NCBI RefSeq assembly: GCF_018729455.1
Contig: NZ_JAHHZF010000004.1
Span: 248,001 to 312,000 of the forward strand
From: Prosthecodimorpha staleyi
GTDB taxonomy: Bacteria > Pseudomonadota > Alphaproteobacteria > Rhizobiales > Ancalomicrobiaceae
DNA length: 64,000 bases
Reading direction: 5' to 3'
The notes under the pieces were generated by a model that was not told where the DNA came from, did no database searches, and was given only the letters and a program-made list of their open reading frames with translations. This document shows, piece after piece, positions 45,463 to 54,516 of the stretch (position 1 is the first letter of the stretch; each line of letters begins with the position of its first letter). The position numbers and the translations under genes were made by a program.

Positions 45463-46418
45463 TGCGCAAGGCGCTTCCCTTCGCGGCCGCCCTGGTGCTC
45501 GCGCTGCTGCCGCTCGGCACGAATTCCACCTATCTGCACCACGTCATGGTGCTGTGGATGCTCTATGCCCTGCTCGCGCTGTCGCTCAACGTGATCATCG
45601 GCTATCTCGGCGAACTGAGCTTCGGCCATGCCGCTTTCTTCGGTCTCGGCGCCTATGCCTCGGCGATCCTGACCATGCAGACCGGTCTGCCGGTCTGGCT
45701 CGGCCTGATCGCGGCCGGGCTGGTCGCCGGCCTGTTCGGCTTCGTGATCGGCTACGTCTCGCTGCGCATCGTCGGCCCGCAATTCGCCATCCTGACGCTC
45801 GGCTTCGGCTCGATCATCTACACGGTCACCAACTACTGGGACGATCTGACCCGCGGCCCGATGGGGATCAACAACATCCCGCCGCTGGCCGTCTGGGGAT
45901 ACGGCCCGCTCGGCGAGGCGCGCGACACCTATTTCGTCGTGCTCGCCTGCGTTCTGGCCTTCGCCTATGCCTGCCATGCGCTGATGCGCAGCCGGACCGG
46001 CCGGGCCTTCCTGGCGGTGCGCGAGAATGCGCCGCTGGCCGCCTCGCTCGGCATCGACGTGTTCCGCACCAAGCTGCTCGGCTTCGTCGCCGCGACCGTG
46101 GTGGCCGGCATCGCCGGCGGGCTCTACGCCCACTATCTGCGCGTGATCACGCCGGAACTGATGAGCCTGCAATATATGGCGGCGCTGATCATCATGGTGG
46201 TGGTCGGCGGACGCGGCACGGTGGTCGGGCCGATCCTCGGCGCGCTGATCTATGTCGTCCTGCTCGAAGTCTTGCGCGCCTTCGGTCCGCTGCGGCTGAT
46301 CGTTTTCGCCGCGCTGCTGACCGGTTCGGTCATTTTCGTTCCCCACGGATTGGTCAGCCTCTGGCGGCCCTGGCGCCGAAGAGTGGATCCCGCCATCCGC
46401 CCCGAGCTCGCGCCATGA
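45459..46418 (+). CDS. Branched-chain amino acid-type ABC permease, LivM type
   Basis: A 319-residue permease with the LivM core LSLNVIIGYLGELSFGHAAFFG and GPQFAILTLGFGSIIYTVTNYW. It dimerises with the LivH-type protein. It overlaps neighbours by ATGA at both ends, indicating coupled translation. Confidence 0.92.
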   Translation: MMRKALPFAAALVLALLPLGTNSTYLHHVMVLWMLYALLALSLNVIIGYLGELSFGHAAFFGLGAYASAILTMQTGLPVWLGLIAAGLVAGLFGFVIGYVSLRIVGPQFAILTLGFGSIIYTVTNYWDDLTRGPMGINNIPPLAVWGYGPLGEARDTYFVVLACVLAFAYACHALMRSRTGRAFLAVRENAPLAASLGIDVFRTKLLGFVAATVVAGIAGGLYAHYLRVITPELMSLQYMAALIIMVVVGGRGTVVGPILGALIYVVLLEVLRAFGPLRLIVFAALLTGSVIFVPHGLVSLWRPWRRRVDPAIRPELAP

Positions 46419-46446
46419 CCGGAGCCCGCGCCATGACCGGAGCCGC
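46411..46446. repeat. Tandem 18-bp repeat spanning livG start
   Basis: Two copies of CGCCATGACCGGAGCC, period 18 (46411 and 46429), each carry an in-frame ATG and encode MTGA. This gives the ATPase gene two consecutive starts, the first of which overlaps the previous stop. Confidence 0.8.
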
Positions 46447-47215
46447 CCCCTTGATCGAAGCCGTCGACCTGACCCGCGCCTTCGGCGGCCTGGTCGCCGT
46501 CAACAAGGTCTCGCTCGCCGTGCACACGGGCGAGATCGTCGGTCTGATCGGCCCGAACGGTGCCGGCAAGACCACCATGTTCAACATGCTGGCCGGCTCG
46601 CTCGGCCCCTCCGCCGGCTCCATCACGTTCGACGGACGCGACGTGACGCGCGCCCCGGCGCATGAGCGGGCGCGGCTCGGCATCGCCCGCACCTTCCAGA
46701 TCACCAGCATTTTCCCGACGCTGACCACCCGCGACAATGTCCGCACCGCCACCTATCGCACGCGCGGCGCCGGCTGGCTCGCCAGTACGCTGCGGACGGC
46801 CGCCTGGCGCAGGGACGAGGCCGCGATCGACGCGGTCACCGACGAGGTGCTGGCCTTCTGCGATCTCGCCGCGCAGGCCGGCCGCAAGGCCGATGCGCTC
46901 TCCTATGGCGAGCAGCGCCGCCTGGAGGTGGCCATCGCGCTTGCCGCCGCGCCGCGCCTGCTGCTGCTCGACGAGCCGGCGGCGGGCCTCAATCCCGAGG
47001 AGGGCCAGCGGCTGGTCGGGATCATCCGCAAGGTGCGCGATCGCGGCGTGACGGTGCTGCTGGTCGAGCATCACATGCGCGTCGTCATGGGGGTCTGCGA
47101 CCGGATCGTCGTGCTCGACCATGGGGCGCGCATCGCCGAAGGCACGCCGCAGGAGGTGGCCGGCAATGCGGACGTGATCCGCGTCTATCTCGGACGGGAG
47201 CAGGCCCATGCTTGA
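46415..47215 (+). CDS. Branched-chain amino acid-type ABC ATPase, LivG type
   Basis: A 266-residue ATPase with Walker A GPNGAGKTT, signature YGEQRR and Walker B LLLLDEP; H-loop VEHHM. Alternative start at 46433 removes six residues and lies in the second copy of a tandem repeat. The stop overlaps the LivF-type start by 8 bases. Confidence 0.92.
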   Translation: MTGARAMTGAAPLIEAVDLTRAFGGLVAVNKVSLAVHTGEIVGLIGPNGAGKTTMFNMLAGSLGPSAGSITFDGRDVTRAPAHERARLGIARTFQITSIFPTLTTRDNVRTATYRTRGAGWLASTLRTAAWRRDEAAIDAVTDEVLAFCDLAAQAGRKADALSYGEQRRLEVAIALAAAPRLLLLDEPAAGLNPEEGQRLVGIIRKVRDRGVTVLLVEHHMRVVMGVCDRIVVLDHGARIAEGTPQEVAGNADVIRVYLGREQAHA

Positions 47216-47912
47216 ACTGGCCGGGATCGATGTCCGCTACGGACATAAGCGTGCGCTCGAAGGCGTTTCGATGCGCGTAGGCAAGGGCGAGATCGTCACG
47301 CTGATCGGCTCCAACGGTGCCGGCAAGACCACCGCGCTGAAGACCATGTCGGGCCTCATCCGACCGGCCGCAGGGGAAATCCGTTTCGAGGGCGAACGGA
47401 TCGACCGGTTGCCGCCGCACCGGATCATCGAGCGCGGCCTGGTGCAGGTGCCGGAAGGGCGGCTGCTGTTTCCCGACATGACCGTCATGGAGCATCTCGA
47501 CCTCGGCGGCCATCGCGCCCGCTCGGACCAGCCCGCAGCGAAGCGGCTGGACGGGGTCCTGTCGCTGTTTCCGATCCTGGCGGAACGGCGCGCCCAGAAG
47601 GCCGGCACGCTCAGCGGCGGCCAGCAGCAGATGCTGGCGATCGGCCGTGCCCTGATGGCGGCGCCGCGCTTCCTGATGCTCGACGAACCCTCCCTCGGCC
47701 TCGCGCCCGTGATGGTCGACCTGCTCGCCGACGCGATCCGGACGATGCACGCCTCGGGGATCACCATCCTGGTCGTCGAGCAGCGCGTCGACCTGGCGCT
47801 GAGCCTCGCGAATCGGGGCTATGTGCTGGAGACCGGCCGGATCGTGATAGAGGACAGCGCCGATCGGCTCCTGTCCGATACCCGCATCAAGTCCGCCTAT
47901 CTGGGGATCTGA
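47208..47912 (+). CDS. Branched-chain amino acid-type ABC ATPase, LivF type
   Basis: A 234-residue ATPase: Walker A GSNGAGKTT, signature LSGGQQQM, Walker B FLMLDEPSLGLAP, H-loop VVEQRV. It completes the importer. The alpha/beta hydrolase gene starts 3 bases after its stop, so the hydrolase belongs to the same transcript. Confidence 0.92.
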   Translation: MLELAGIDVRYGHKRALEGVSMRVGKGEIVTLIGSNGAGKTTALKTMSGLIRPAAGEIRFEGERIDRLPPHRIIERGLVQVPEGRLLFPDMTVMEHLDLGGHRARSDQPAAKRLDGVLSLFPILAERRAQKAGTLSGGQQQMLAIGRALMAAPRFLMLDEPSLGLAPVMVDLLADAIRTMHASGITILVVEQRVDLALSLANRGYVLETGRIVIEDSADRLLSDTRIKSAYLGI

Positions 47913-47915
47913 GCC

Positions 47916-49511
47916 ATGACGCCGCGTGCCGCCATGGTCACCATCGGGTCCGGGCAGATGCGCCTGTTCCGGGCCGGGCAGGGTCCGGCCGTCGCCGTCC
48001 TGCCGGATCTCGCCGAGGCGGCGGTCGTCGTCGCGGCCCGGCTGGCGGCCGCGATCCCGTCGGTGGCCTGGACCGTGCTGGAACTGCCGGGCATCGGCGG
48101 ATCGGCCGAGATCGCGCCCGCCACACATGCCGAAGCGGTCGCCGCGGTGGCGGCGGCGCTGGCGACCGCCGGATTGTCGGAAGCGCCGATCCTGGCCGAA
48201 GGATTCGGTGCCGCCTTCCTACCGGCCGGCCATGCCGGTGCCCGAACCGTGGTCACCGGCGCCTGCCGGGCGCGGGCCTGGACGGCGTCCGGACGGGTCC
48301 TGCCGGATATCGCGCCGCGCGCGGACGGCAGCCATCTGCCCGCCCTGTTCGCCCATCTGCGCGACGCCGCCATTCTCGATCCGGCCGATCCGCTCCGGCC
48401 GCTGCGCGACGGCCCGCCCCTGCCGGACGCCGATGCCCTGCACGAAGCGCTGATCGCTGCGGCCGTCGCCCCGCATCGCTACCAGACACTCTGCCGGCTG
48501 GCCGCCGCGGCCATCCGCGACGGGCTGCCCGACCGCCCCGATGTCGACTGGCGCGACGCGCCGGCCGCGGCGGCGGCGCTCGCCCGGTCCGATCCCGCCG
48601 CCGCACCTCTGGCTGCCGCCGCGCCGCTCGGGCCGGGCCGGATCTGGCAGGATCATGTCGACATCCCCGAGGCGCGGGTGCATCTGCGCCGTGCGGGCTC
48701 GGGCTCAGGCTTGGGTACGGGCGCCGGAAACCGGCCGCTCTTCGTCCTGCAATCGGCGCCCGGCTCCGCCGCGCCGCTGCGGGACGTGATCCTCGGCCTT
48801 TCCGAGGGTCGCAGCGTGATCGCGCCGGACTATCCGGGCAACGGCGATTCCACCAAGCCGGACGGGCCGATCGACATCGCGCGCCTCGCCGGCTGGATGT
48901 GGCAGACCGCCGATGCGCTCGGCATCGACGGCTGCGACCTCTGGGGGACCCATACGGGGGCGCTGGTGGCATTGGAAATGGCCATCCAGGCGCCGCACCG
49001 CGCCGGGCGGCTGGTCCTGGAGGCGCCGCCGATCCTGTCCGGCGGCTTCACGGCCGACATCCTCGCCCACTATCTGCCGCCGCTCCGCCCCGATCCGTTC
49101 GGCCTGCATGTCTGGCAGGCCTGGACGATGCGCCGGGACATGTTCCTGTTCTGGCCGTGGTACCGGCGCGAACGCGCCGCCGGGCGCGCCCTCGGCCTGC
49201 CGGACCCGGACATGCTGCACGACTGGACCGTGGGCCTCCTGAAGAGCGGCCGCAGCTACGACCGCAGCTACCGGGCGGCGTTCGAGTATCCGACCGCAGA
49301 GCGCCTCGCGCGGCTCGAACGCCCCGCCCTGCTCTGCGCCGGCCCGACCGACATGCTGGTCGATGCCCTGGAGGCCGCCCGCCGGATCGCGCCCGACCGG
49401 ATCACGATCGATGCGACGCCGGCCACCGTCTGGTACCCGAACCAACCCGACGATGCCCGCCGGGAAACGATCCGCCGCTACGCCCGTTTTCTGGACGGTG
49501 CGGCGGGATAG
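47916..49511 (+). CDS. Double-length alpha/beta hydrolase without nucleophile Ser
   Basis: A 531-residue protein that appears to be two alpha/beta-hydrolase-like halves. The C-terminal half (about 270-530) has the oxyanion region SAPGSAAP, APDYPGNGDS and the elbow WGTHTGA at 343-349; the nucleophile position is His346, not Ser. The N-terminal half mirrors this (LELPGIGGSAE ~56-65, then EGFGAA at 95-100, nucleophile position Gly96) and looks degenerate. A His may be read-through to an unusual mechanism or mean a non-hydrolytic role. It is the last gene of the operon from 38167. Confidence 0.75.
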   Translation: MTPRAAMVTIGSGQMRLFRAGQGPAVAVLPDLAEAAVVVAARLAAAIPSVAWTVLELPGIGGSAEIAPATHAEAVAAVAAALATAGLSEAPILAEGFGAAFLPAGHAGARTVVTGACRARAWTASGRVLPDIAPRADGSHLPALFAHLRDAAILDPADPLRPLRDGPPLPDADALHEALIAAAVAPHRYQTLCRLAAAAIRDGLPDRPDVDWRDAPAAAAALARSDPAAAPLAAAAPLGPGRIWQDHVDIPEARVHLRRAGSGSGLGTGAGNRPLFVLQSAPGSAAPLRDVILGLSEGRSVIAPDYPGNGDSTKPDGPIDIARLAGWMWQTADALGIDGCDLWGTHTGALVALEMAIQAPHRAGRLVLEAPPILSGGFTADILAHYLPPLRPDPFGLHVWQAWTMRRDMFLFWPWYRRERAAGRALGLPDPDMLHDWTVGLLKSGRSYDRSYRAAFEYPTAERLARLERPALLCAGPTDMLVDALEAARRIAPDRITIDATPATVWYPNQPDDARRETIRRYARFLDGAAG

Positions 49512-49628
49512 AACGTGCCGGTTCGCGACGCCGCGGGTCGAGAGGGCGAGCGGATCTCGAATTCCGGCTGCATGGCGACCGTTTTGGGATATCCTCCGGC
49601 CCCACCGTCTTCGGAAGCGATCGCCCCC

Positions 49629-50540
49629 GTGAATCTGCGCTTTCTCGAAACCTTCCTCTGGGTCGCGAAGCTGCGCAGCTTCTCGACCGCGGCGGAGAAG
49701 CTGCACACGACCCAGGCGGCCGTTTCCAATCGCATCGCGACACTGGAACGCGAACTCGGCATCCGCCTGTTCGAACGCGATCCGCGCACCGTTCGGCTGA
49801 CGCCGCAGGGACACACGGCGCTGAAGCGGGCGGAGGAGATCGTCCGCCTGACCTCCGAATTCCGGGAATGCGTCGGCGACGGCGCGCGGCTGAGGGGGCA
49901 GATCACGATCGGGACCGTCGATACGATCGTCTACGCCTGGCTTCCGCTGCTGATCGAACAGATGGGCAATCGCTACCCGAGCGTCAGCCTCGATCTCAAC
50001 GTCGATACCAGCCTCAACATCGCCCGCCAGCTTCTGGAGGGCACCGTCGATCTCGGCATCCTGATGGGGCCGGTGGTCGGGGCGGACATCCGCAATCTCG
50101 AAATCTGCCGGTTCGAATGCGAGTGGTTCGCGGCGACCAAGCTCTCGATCCCGGCCGAGCCGTTGGAGCTGGTCGATCTCGTCCGCTTTCCGATCCTGGC
50201 CTATTCGAAGGGATCGCAGCCGCACCACGCCATCCAGCGCCTACTGGAGGCGGCCGGGATCGCGACCGACGAGGCACGCATCTACAACACCAACTCGATC
50301 GCCACGATGATCCGGCTGCTCTGCGACGGCATCGGCATGACCACCCTGCCGCCGGCCGTGGTGCGCGAGCCGCTCGCCGCCGGCCTGATCCGGCGCGTCG
50401 CCGTCAATGCGCGCATCCCGCCGCTGCATTTCCATGCGGCCTATGCCGATCGACCGGGCAATCCGATCCCGGCCGCGATCGCCGGCATGGCGTCCGAAAT
50501 CGCCGCGGATTTCCAGGCTTTCGCCGACCGGATGCTGTAG
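49629..50540 (+). CDS. LysR-family transcriptional regulator
   Basis: A 303-residue regulator with an N-terminal HTH (NLRFLETFLWVAKLRSFSTAAEKL...AAVSNRIATLERELG) and a C-terminal effector domain. The GTG at 49629 gives the usual VNLRFLETF start; an ATG at 49572 would add 19 residues. It stands in tandem in front of the nitrilase operon with short palindromes in the gap, so it probably controls that operon. Confidence 0.88.
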   Translation: MNLRFLETFLWVAKLRSFSTAAEKLHTTQAAVSNRIATLERELGIRLFERDPRTVRLTPQGHTALKRAEEIVRLTSEFRECVGDGARLRGQITIGTVDTIVYAWLPLLIEQMGNRYPSVSLDLNVDTSLNIARQLLEGTVDLGILMGPVVGADIRNLEICRFECEWFAATKLSIPAEPLELVDLVRFPILAYSKGSQPHHAIQRLLEAAGIATDEARIYNTNSIATMIRLLCDGIGMTTLPPAVVREPLAAGLIRRVAVNARIPPLHFHAAYADRPGNPIPAAIAGMASEIAADFQAFADRML

Positions 50541-50583
50541 CGGCACGCGTCCGGACCCGCGGCCGTCTTCTGCCCAAGGCGTG

Positions 50584-50613
50584 ATCTATAGATTTTTCTT
50601 GTCGATCCGGATC
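50584..50613. promoter_or_regulatory. Two short perfect palindromes before nitrilase operon
   Basis: ATCTATAGAT (50584-50593) and GATCCGGATC (50604-50613) are perfect 10-bp palindromes 10 bases apart, in the 141-base gap after the LysR gene. They are candidate regulator sites; neither has the full T-N11-A form. Confidence 0.35.
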
Positions 50614-50681
50614 AGCATTTCGCGTTTGCCGACCGCACCGGCCTTTGGTCTCCTGCTGGCGTGGAGCCAGAAGGAAGAGCC

Positions 50682-51485
50682 ATGAAGATCGGCATCGTTC
50701 AGATGAACACCCAAGACGACAAGGCGGCCAACCTCGCCGTCGCGTCCCGGCTGGTCGAGCAGATCGCGGCCGAGGAAAAGGCCGATCTGATCGTGCTGCC
50801 GGAATATTATGCCTTCCTCGGGTCCGACCCGCAGGCCGCGCGCGACAGCGCCGAGACGCCGCCGGAGGGCGATGCCTATCGTACCATGTCGGCGCTCGCC
50901 GCACGCCTCAAGGTCACCATCCATGCCGGCTCGATCGTCGAGAAGGACGGCAACGGCTACTTCAACACCACCTATGTCTTCGGCCCGGACGGCGCCGAGA
51001 TTGCCCGCTACCGCAAGATCCACCTGTTCGATGTCGACGTGCCGGGCGGCGTCAGTTACCGCGAATCCGACACGGTCGGCCGCGGCGAGGAGGTCGTCAC
51101 TTATCAGGTCGCGGGCCGCACCGTCGGCTGCTCGATCTGCTACGACCTGCGCTTCCCCGAACTGTTCCGGGCCCTGCGCGACAAGGGCGCCGAGGTGATC
51201 GTGCTGCCGGCGGCCTTCACCCTCCTGACCGGCAAGGACCACTGGGAGGTTCTGCTGCGGGCGCGCGCCATCGAGACCCAGTGCTGGATCGCCGCCTCCG
51301 CGCAGGTGTTCGCCCATGCCGGCGGCACCAAGGCCTGCTTCGGGCATTCGATGGTGATCGACCCCTGGGGTCAGGTCACCGCGATGGTTCCCGACATGGT
51401 CGGCACCGCCGCCGCGCGCCTCGATTTCGACCGGATGGCGGATATCCGCACCAAGCTGCCGGTCGCCAACCACCACGTGCTCTGA
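50682..51485 (+). CDS. Nitrilase-superfamily carbon-nitrogen hydrolase
   Basis: A 267-residue cytoplasmic amidase with the Glu-Lys-Cys triad: Glu41 (LPEYYAFLG), Lys112 (YRKIHLFDVD) and Cys153 (CYDLRFPEL). The sequence around the triad is like omega-amidase/Nit2-type members; N-carbamoyl-amino acid hydrolase is a further possibility given HyuA/HyuB downstream. ATG 50682 is chosen for its GGAAG site; a start at 50661 adds seven residues. First gene of the operon to 61145. Confidence 0.87.
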   Translation: MKIGIVQMNTQDDKAANLAVASRLVEQIAAEEKADLIVLPEYYAFLGSDPQAARDSAETPPEGDAYRTMSALAARLKVTIHAGSIVEKDGNGYFNTTYVFGPDGAEIARYRKIHLFDVDVPGGVSYRESDTVGRGEEVVTYQVAGRTVGCSICYDLRFPELFRALRDKGAEVIVLPAAFTLLTGKDHWEVLLRARAIETQCWIAASAQVFAHAGGTKACFGHSMVIDPWGQVTAMVPDMVGTAAARLDFDRMADIRTKLPVANHHVL

Positions 51486-51506
51486 CCCGCCGGAGGCACC
51501 CTTCCG

Positions 51507-52172
51507 ATGTTCGACATCAACCCGATGCCGCCGCAGATTCCGGCCGATCTCATCGCCCTTCTCGAGCAGGTCGAGACCGCGACGGTCGGCCATGTGCTCC
51601 ATTCCGGCTTCGTCGACCGCCGGATCAGCGCCGTCCTGCCGGGCAAGCGCGTCGCCGGCACGGCGGTCACCATCCGCATTCCGCACGCCGATTCCGCGCT
51701 GCTGCACTGGCTGACGGCGGAAGTCCGGCCCGGCGACATCGTGCTGGTCGACCGCTGCGGCGACGACCGGCATGCCTGCTGGGGCGGCGTCATCACCAAT
51801 GTCATGAAGCAGGCGGGCGTGAAGGCCGGCGTCATCGACGGCCCGGCGACCGACTTCTCCGAGATCGTCCGCGTCGACATGCCGATCTGGTGCCGCGGCC
51901 CCTCGCCGATCACCACCAAGCTGATCGGCTCCGAGGGGGCCGTAAACGTACCGATTTCGGTCGGCGGTCAGGTCGTCCATCCCGGCGATGCGGTCCTCTG
52001 CGACGAGAGCGGCGTGATCGTGCTCGATCCGGCGCGTGCCCGCGCGGTCGCCGAGAAGGCGCTCCAGATGCAGGCGGCCGAACTGGTGCTGCTCGAACGG
52101 CTGCGCAACGGCGAACGGCTGCCGGACATCAGCGGCGCGCGCGCCATGGTGGACGCCAAGCGGCGGGCCTGA
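51507..52172 (+). CDS. RraA-like family protein
   Basis: A 221-residue protein of the RraA / 4-hydroxy-4-methyl-2-oxoglutarate aldolase superfamily, seen in the segments VETATVGHVL, GDIVLVDRCGDDRHACWGGVITN and GVKAGVIDGPATDF. The aldolase Asp after G-x-x-D-G (usually R-D) is T-D here, so activity is uncertain. Relatives cleave 2-oxo-4-hydroxy acids or inhibit RNase E. In this operon it may act on a keto acid from the amide route. Confidence 0.8.
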   Translation: MFDINPMPPQIPADLIALLEQVETATVGHVLHSGFVDRRISAVLPGKRVAGTAVTIRIPHADSALLHWLTAEVRPGDIVLVDRCGDDRHACWGGVITNVMKQAGVKAGVIDGPATDFSEIVRVDMPIWCRGPSPITTKLIGSEGAVNVPISVGGQVVHPGDAVLCDESGVIVLDPARARAVAEKALQMQAAELVLLERLRNGERLPDISGARAMVDAKRRA

Positions 52173-52226
52173 TCGGGGGCAAGGCCGGTCGGCAATCGGA
52201 TCCAGGGACAACAGGGGAAGGACGAG

Positions 52227-53276
52227 ATGATGGATAGGCGTCACTTTGCGAAGACGGTTCTGGCTTTTGCATGCGGCCTCGCGGCCGTTCCGGCTTCGGC
52301 GGCGGAAACCGTGACCCTGATGGCCTATACGGGCCTGTTTCAGGATCGCTACACCCAGGCCGTCCTCGCGCCCTTCGAGAAGGCCAACCCGGATATCAAG
52401 GTCGTCTTCGCCCCGCAGCCCAGCTCGGGGGCCATGATCGGCCAGTTGCGCGCGCAGAAGGCGGCGCCGCAGGTCGACGTGGTGATCATGGACGTGTCCG
52501 TCGCCAAGGCCGGGGCCGACGAGGGCCTGTTCGTCAAGCTGGAGGCCAAGGACCTGCCGGTCATCGACGAACTCTATCCCAATGCGCGCATCCCGGAAAT
52601 CGCCGGCGTGGCGGTGACCTTCGACAATCTCGTGCTGATCTACAACGCGGAAGCCTGGCCGACGCCGCCCAAGGGCCTCGCCGACATGGCGACGCCGGCT
52701 GCCAAGGGCAAGGTCGTGATTCCGGGCATTCCGGACATCCAGGGCATGTCGATGGTGGCCATTCTCGACAAGAAGAACGGCGGCCCCGGCGTCGAGGGCA
52801 AGTTCGCCAAGGGCATCGAAGCCATGGAGGCGATCGCACCGAACGTGCAGACCTGGGAGCCGAAGCCGGAGGTCTATGCACCGGTCATCGCCGGTCAGGC
52901 GACCATCGGGGTCGGCTGGAATGCGCGCGCCCAGGTCAACACGGACACGTCCGGCGGCAAGATGAAGGCCGTCATCCCGGCCGAGGGAACCGCGTTCCAG
53001 ATCAACACGATCAACCTGGTCCAGGGCGCGCCCCAAAGCGCCGCGGCGCGCAAGTTCATCGCCTATGCGCTGTCGGCGGAGGCCCAGAAGACCTTCACCG
53101 AGACGATGTTCTACGCGCCGACCAACGCCAAGGCGCAGATCGCGCCTGCGGCGATCGACCGGACTGCGGTCAAATCGCTCGACAAGGTCGTCCCGATCGA
53201 CTGGCTGGCCGTCGCCAAGGTGCGCGACCAGGTCGCCGAGGCCTGGCGCCGCAAGGTGATCCCGCTGTCCCGCTGA
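52227..53276 (+). CDS. ABC transporter substrate-binding protein, PotD/Fe-type
   Basis: A 349-residue periplasmic protein with a signal peptide (MMDRRHFAKTVLAFACGLAAVPASA) and the extracellular solute-binding family-1/8 pattern. It precedes PotABC-type genes and would bind their ligand, perhaps a cyclic amide or polyamine-like compound; the exact ligand is not readable. The second codon is also ATG. Confidence 0.88.
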   Translation: MMDRRHFAKTVLAFACGLAAVPASAAETVTLMAYTGLFQDRYTQAVLAPFEKANPDIKVVFAPQPSSGAMIGQLRAQKAAPQVDVVIMDVSVAKAGADEGLFVKLEAKDLPVIDELYPNARIPEIAGVAVTFDNLVLIYNAEAWPTPPKGLADMATPAAKGKVVIPGIPDIQGMSMVAILDKKNGGPGVEGKFAKGIEAMEAIAPNVQTWEPKPEVYAPVIAGQATIGVGWNARAQVNTDTSGGKMKAVIPAEGTAFQINTINLVQGAPQSAAARKFIAYALSAEAQKTFTETMFYAPTNAKAQIAPAAIDRTAVKSLDKVVPIDWLAVAKVRDQVAEAWRRKVIPLSR

Positions 53277-53330
53277 CCGCCGCCGGCATGGCGGCCGATC
53301 CGGCCGCCTCGTCGCCGACCCGTCATTCCG

Positions 53331-53355
53331 CACCCGCCGGCCTTGCCGGCGGGTG
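53331..53355. terminator. Intra-operon stem-loop after binding-protein gene
   Basis: A perfect 11-bp stem (CACCCGCCGGC / GCCGGCGGGTG) with a 3-base loop, 54 bases after the binding-protein stop. A smaller hairpin (GCGGCC / GGCCGC) precedes it at 53291-53307. It fits differential expression of the binding protein. Confidence 0.55.
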
Positions 53356-53403
53356 ACGAGACGACGCATCCTTTGCGGATCGCCAGTGATCGAGCGGGAC
53401 CCC

Positions 53404-54516
53404 ATGATGCATCAGGCACCGACCGCCATGACCATTGCCGGAACCGGGCCGGCGCGCGGACAGGGCTTCCTGTCCCTGCAGGCGCTGACGCGGCGCTACC
53501 ACGACTTCGTGGCCGTCGACGCCGTCGATCTCGATGTCGGCAAGGGCGAGTTCGTCTCCCTGCTCGGCCCCTCCGGCTGCGGCAAGACCACGACGCTGCG
53601 CATGATCGCCGGCCTCGTGCCCGCCTCGGACGGGCGGATCGTGGTCGCCGGCCGGGACATCACCGCCATGCCGACCTACCGGCGCGACATGGGTCTGGTG
53701 TTCCAGAGCTACGCGCTCTTCCCGCATATGACGGTCGCCGGCAACATCGCCTTCGGGCTTGAGATGCGCGGGTTGCCGAAGGCCGAAATCCGCGCACGGG
53801 TCGCCGAGGCGATCGCGATGGTGCGTCTCGACGGCCGCGAGGACCGCAAGCCCGGACAACTGTCGGGCGGCCAGCAGCAGCGCGTCGCCCTGGCGCGCGC
53901 GCTGGTCATCCGGCCGTCGATCCTGCTCCTGGACGAACCGCTGTCCAATCTCGATGCCAAGCTGCGCGAAGAGATGCGCAACGAAATCCGCGACATCCAG
54001 CGCCGGCTCGGCACCACGGCGATCTTCGTCACCCACGACCAGGACGAGGCGCTGACCATGTCGGACCGCGTCGTGGTCATGAATCACGGCCATATCGAAC
54101 AGATCGGCACGCCCGAGGATCTCTACGAGCGCCCGGCCTCGCCTTTCGTCGCCGCCTTCGTCGGGCGCACCAATCGGCTCGAGGGCGTGCAGCAGGGTTC
54201 GACCGTCACGGTCGCCGACCTGACCATCGAGGCGCCGATCCCGAAATCCGGCCCGGTCGAGGTGCTGATCCGCCCGCACCGGGTCCATGTGGCGCCGCAC
54301 GGTGCAGCGCCGCCCGCGGGCCGCAATCGCGTCGCCGGGACGATCCGGCGCGCCACCTATGCCGGCAACGTCGTCCAGTACGAGATCGAGGCCGGGGCGG
54401 TGACCATGATCGCCGAGGTGGCCACGGCCGGCATCGGCGGGCTCATCCCGGTCGGCACGGTGGTGACCGCCGCCTGGGCGGTCGAAGATACCCTGGTCTT
54501 CGGGAGGCCTTCGTGA
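53404..54516 (+). CDS. ABC transporter ATP-binding protein, PotA type
   Basis: A 370-residue ATPase: Walker A GPSGCGKTT, signature LSGGQQQR, Walker B ILLLDEP, H-loop VTHDQDEA, and a C-terminal TOBE-like domain (LIRPHRVHVAP). ATG 53404 is the likely start; the open frame to 53353 overlaps the preceding hairpin. Stop overlaps the next GTG. Confidence 0.9.
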   Translation: MMHQAPTAMTIAGTGPARGQGFLSLQALTRRYHDFVAVDAVDLDVGKGEFVSLLGPSGCGKTTTLRMIAGLVPASDGRIVVAGRDITAMPTYRRDMGLVFQSYALFPHMTVAGNIAFGLEMRGLPKAEIRARVAEAIAMVRLDGREDRKPGQLSGGQQQRVALARALVIRPSILLLDEPLSNLDAKLREEMRNEIRDIQRRLGTTAIFVTHDQDEALTMSDRVVVMNHGHIEQIGTPEDLYERPASPFVAAFVGRTNRLEGVQQGSTVTVADLTIEAPIPKSGPVEVLIRPHRVHVAPHGAAPPAGRNRVAGTIRRATYAGNVVQYEIEAGAVTMIAEVATAGIGGLIPVGTVVTAAWAVEDTLVFGRPS

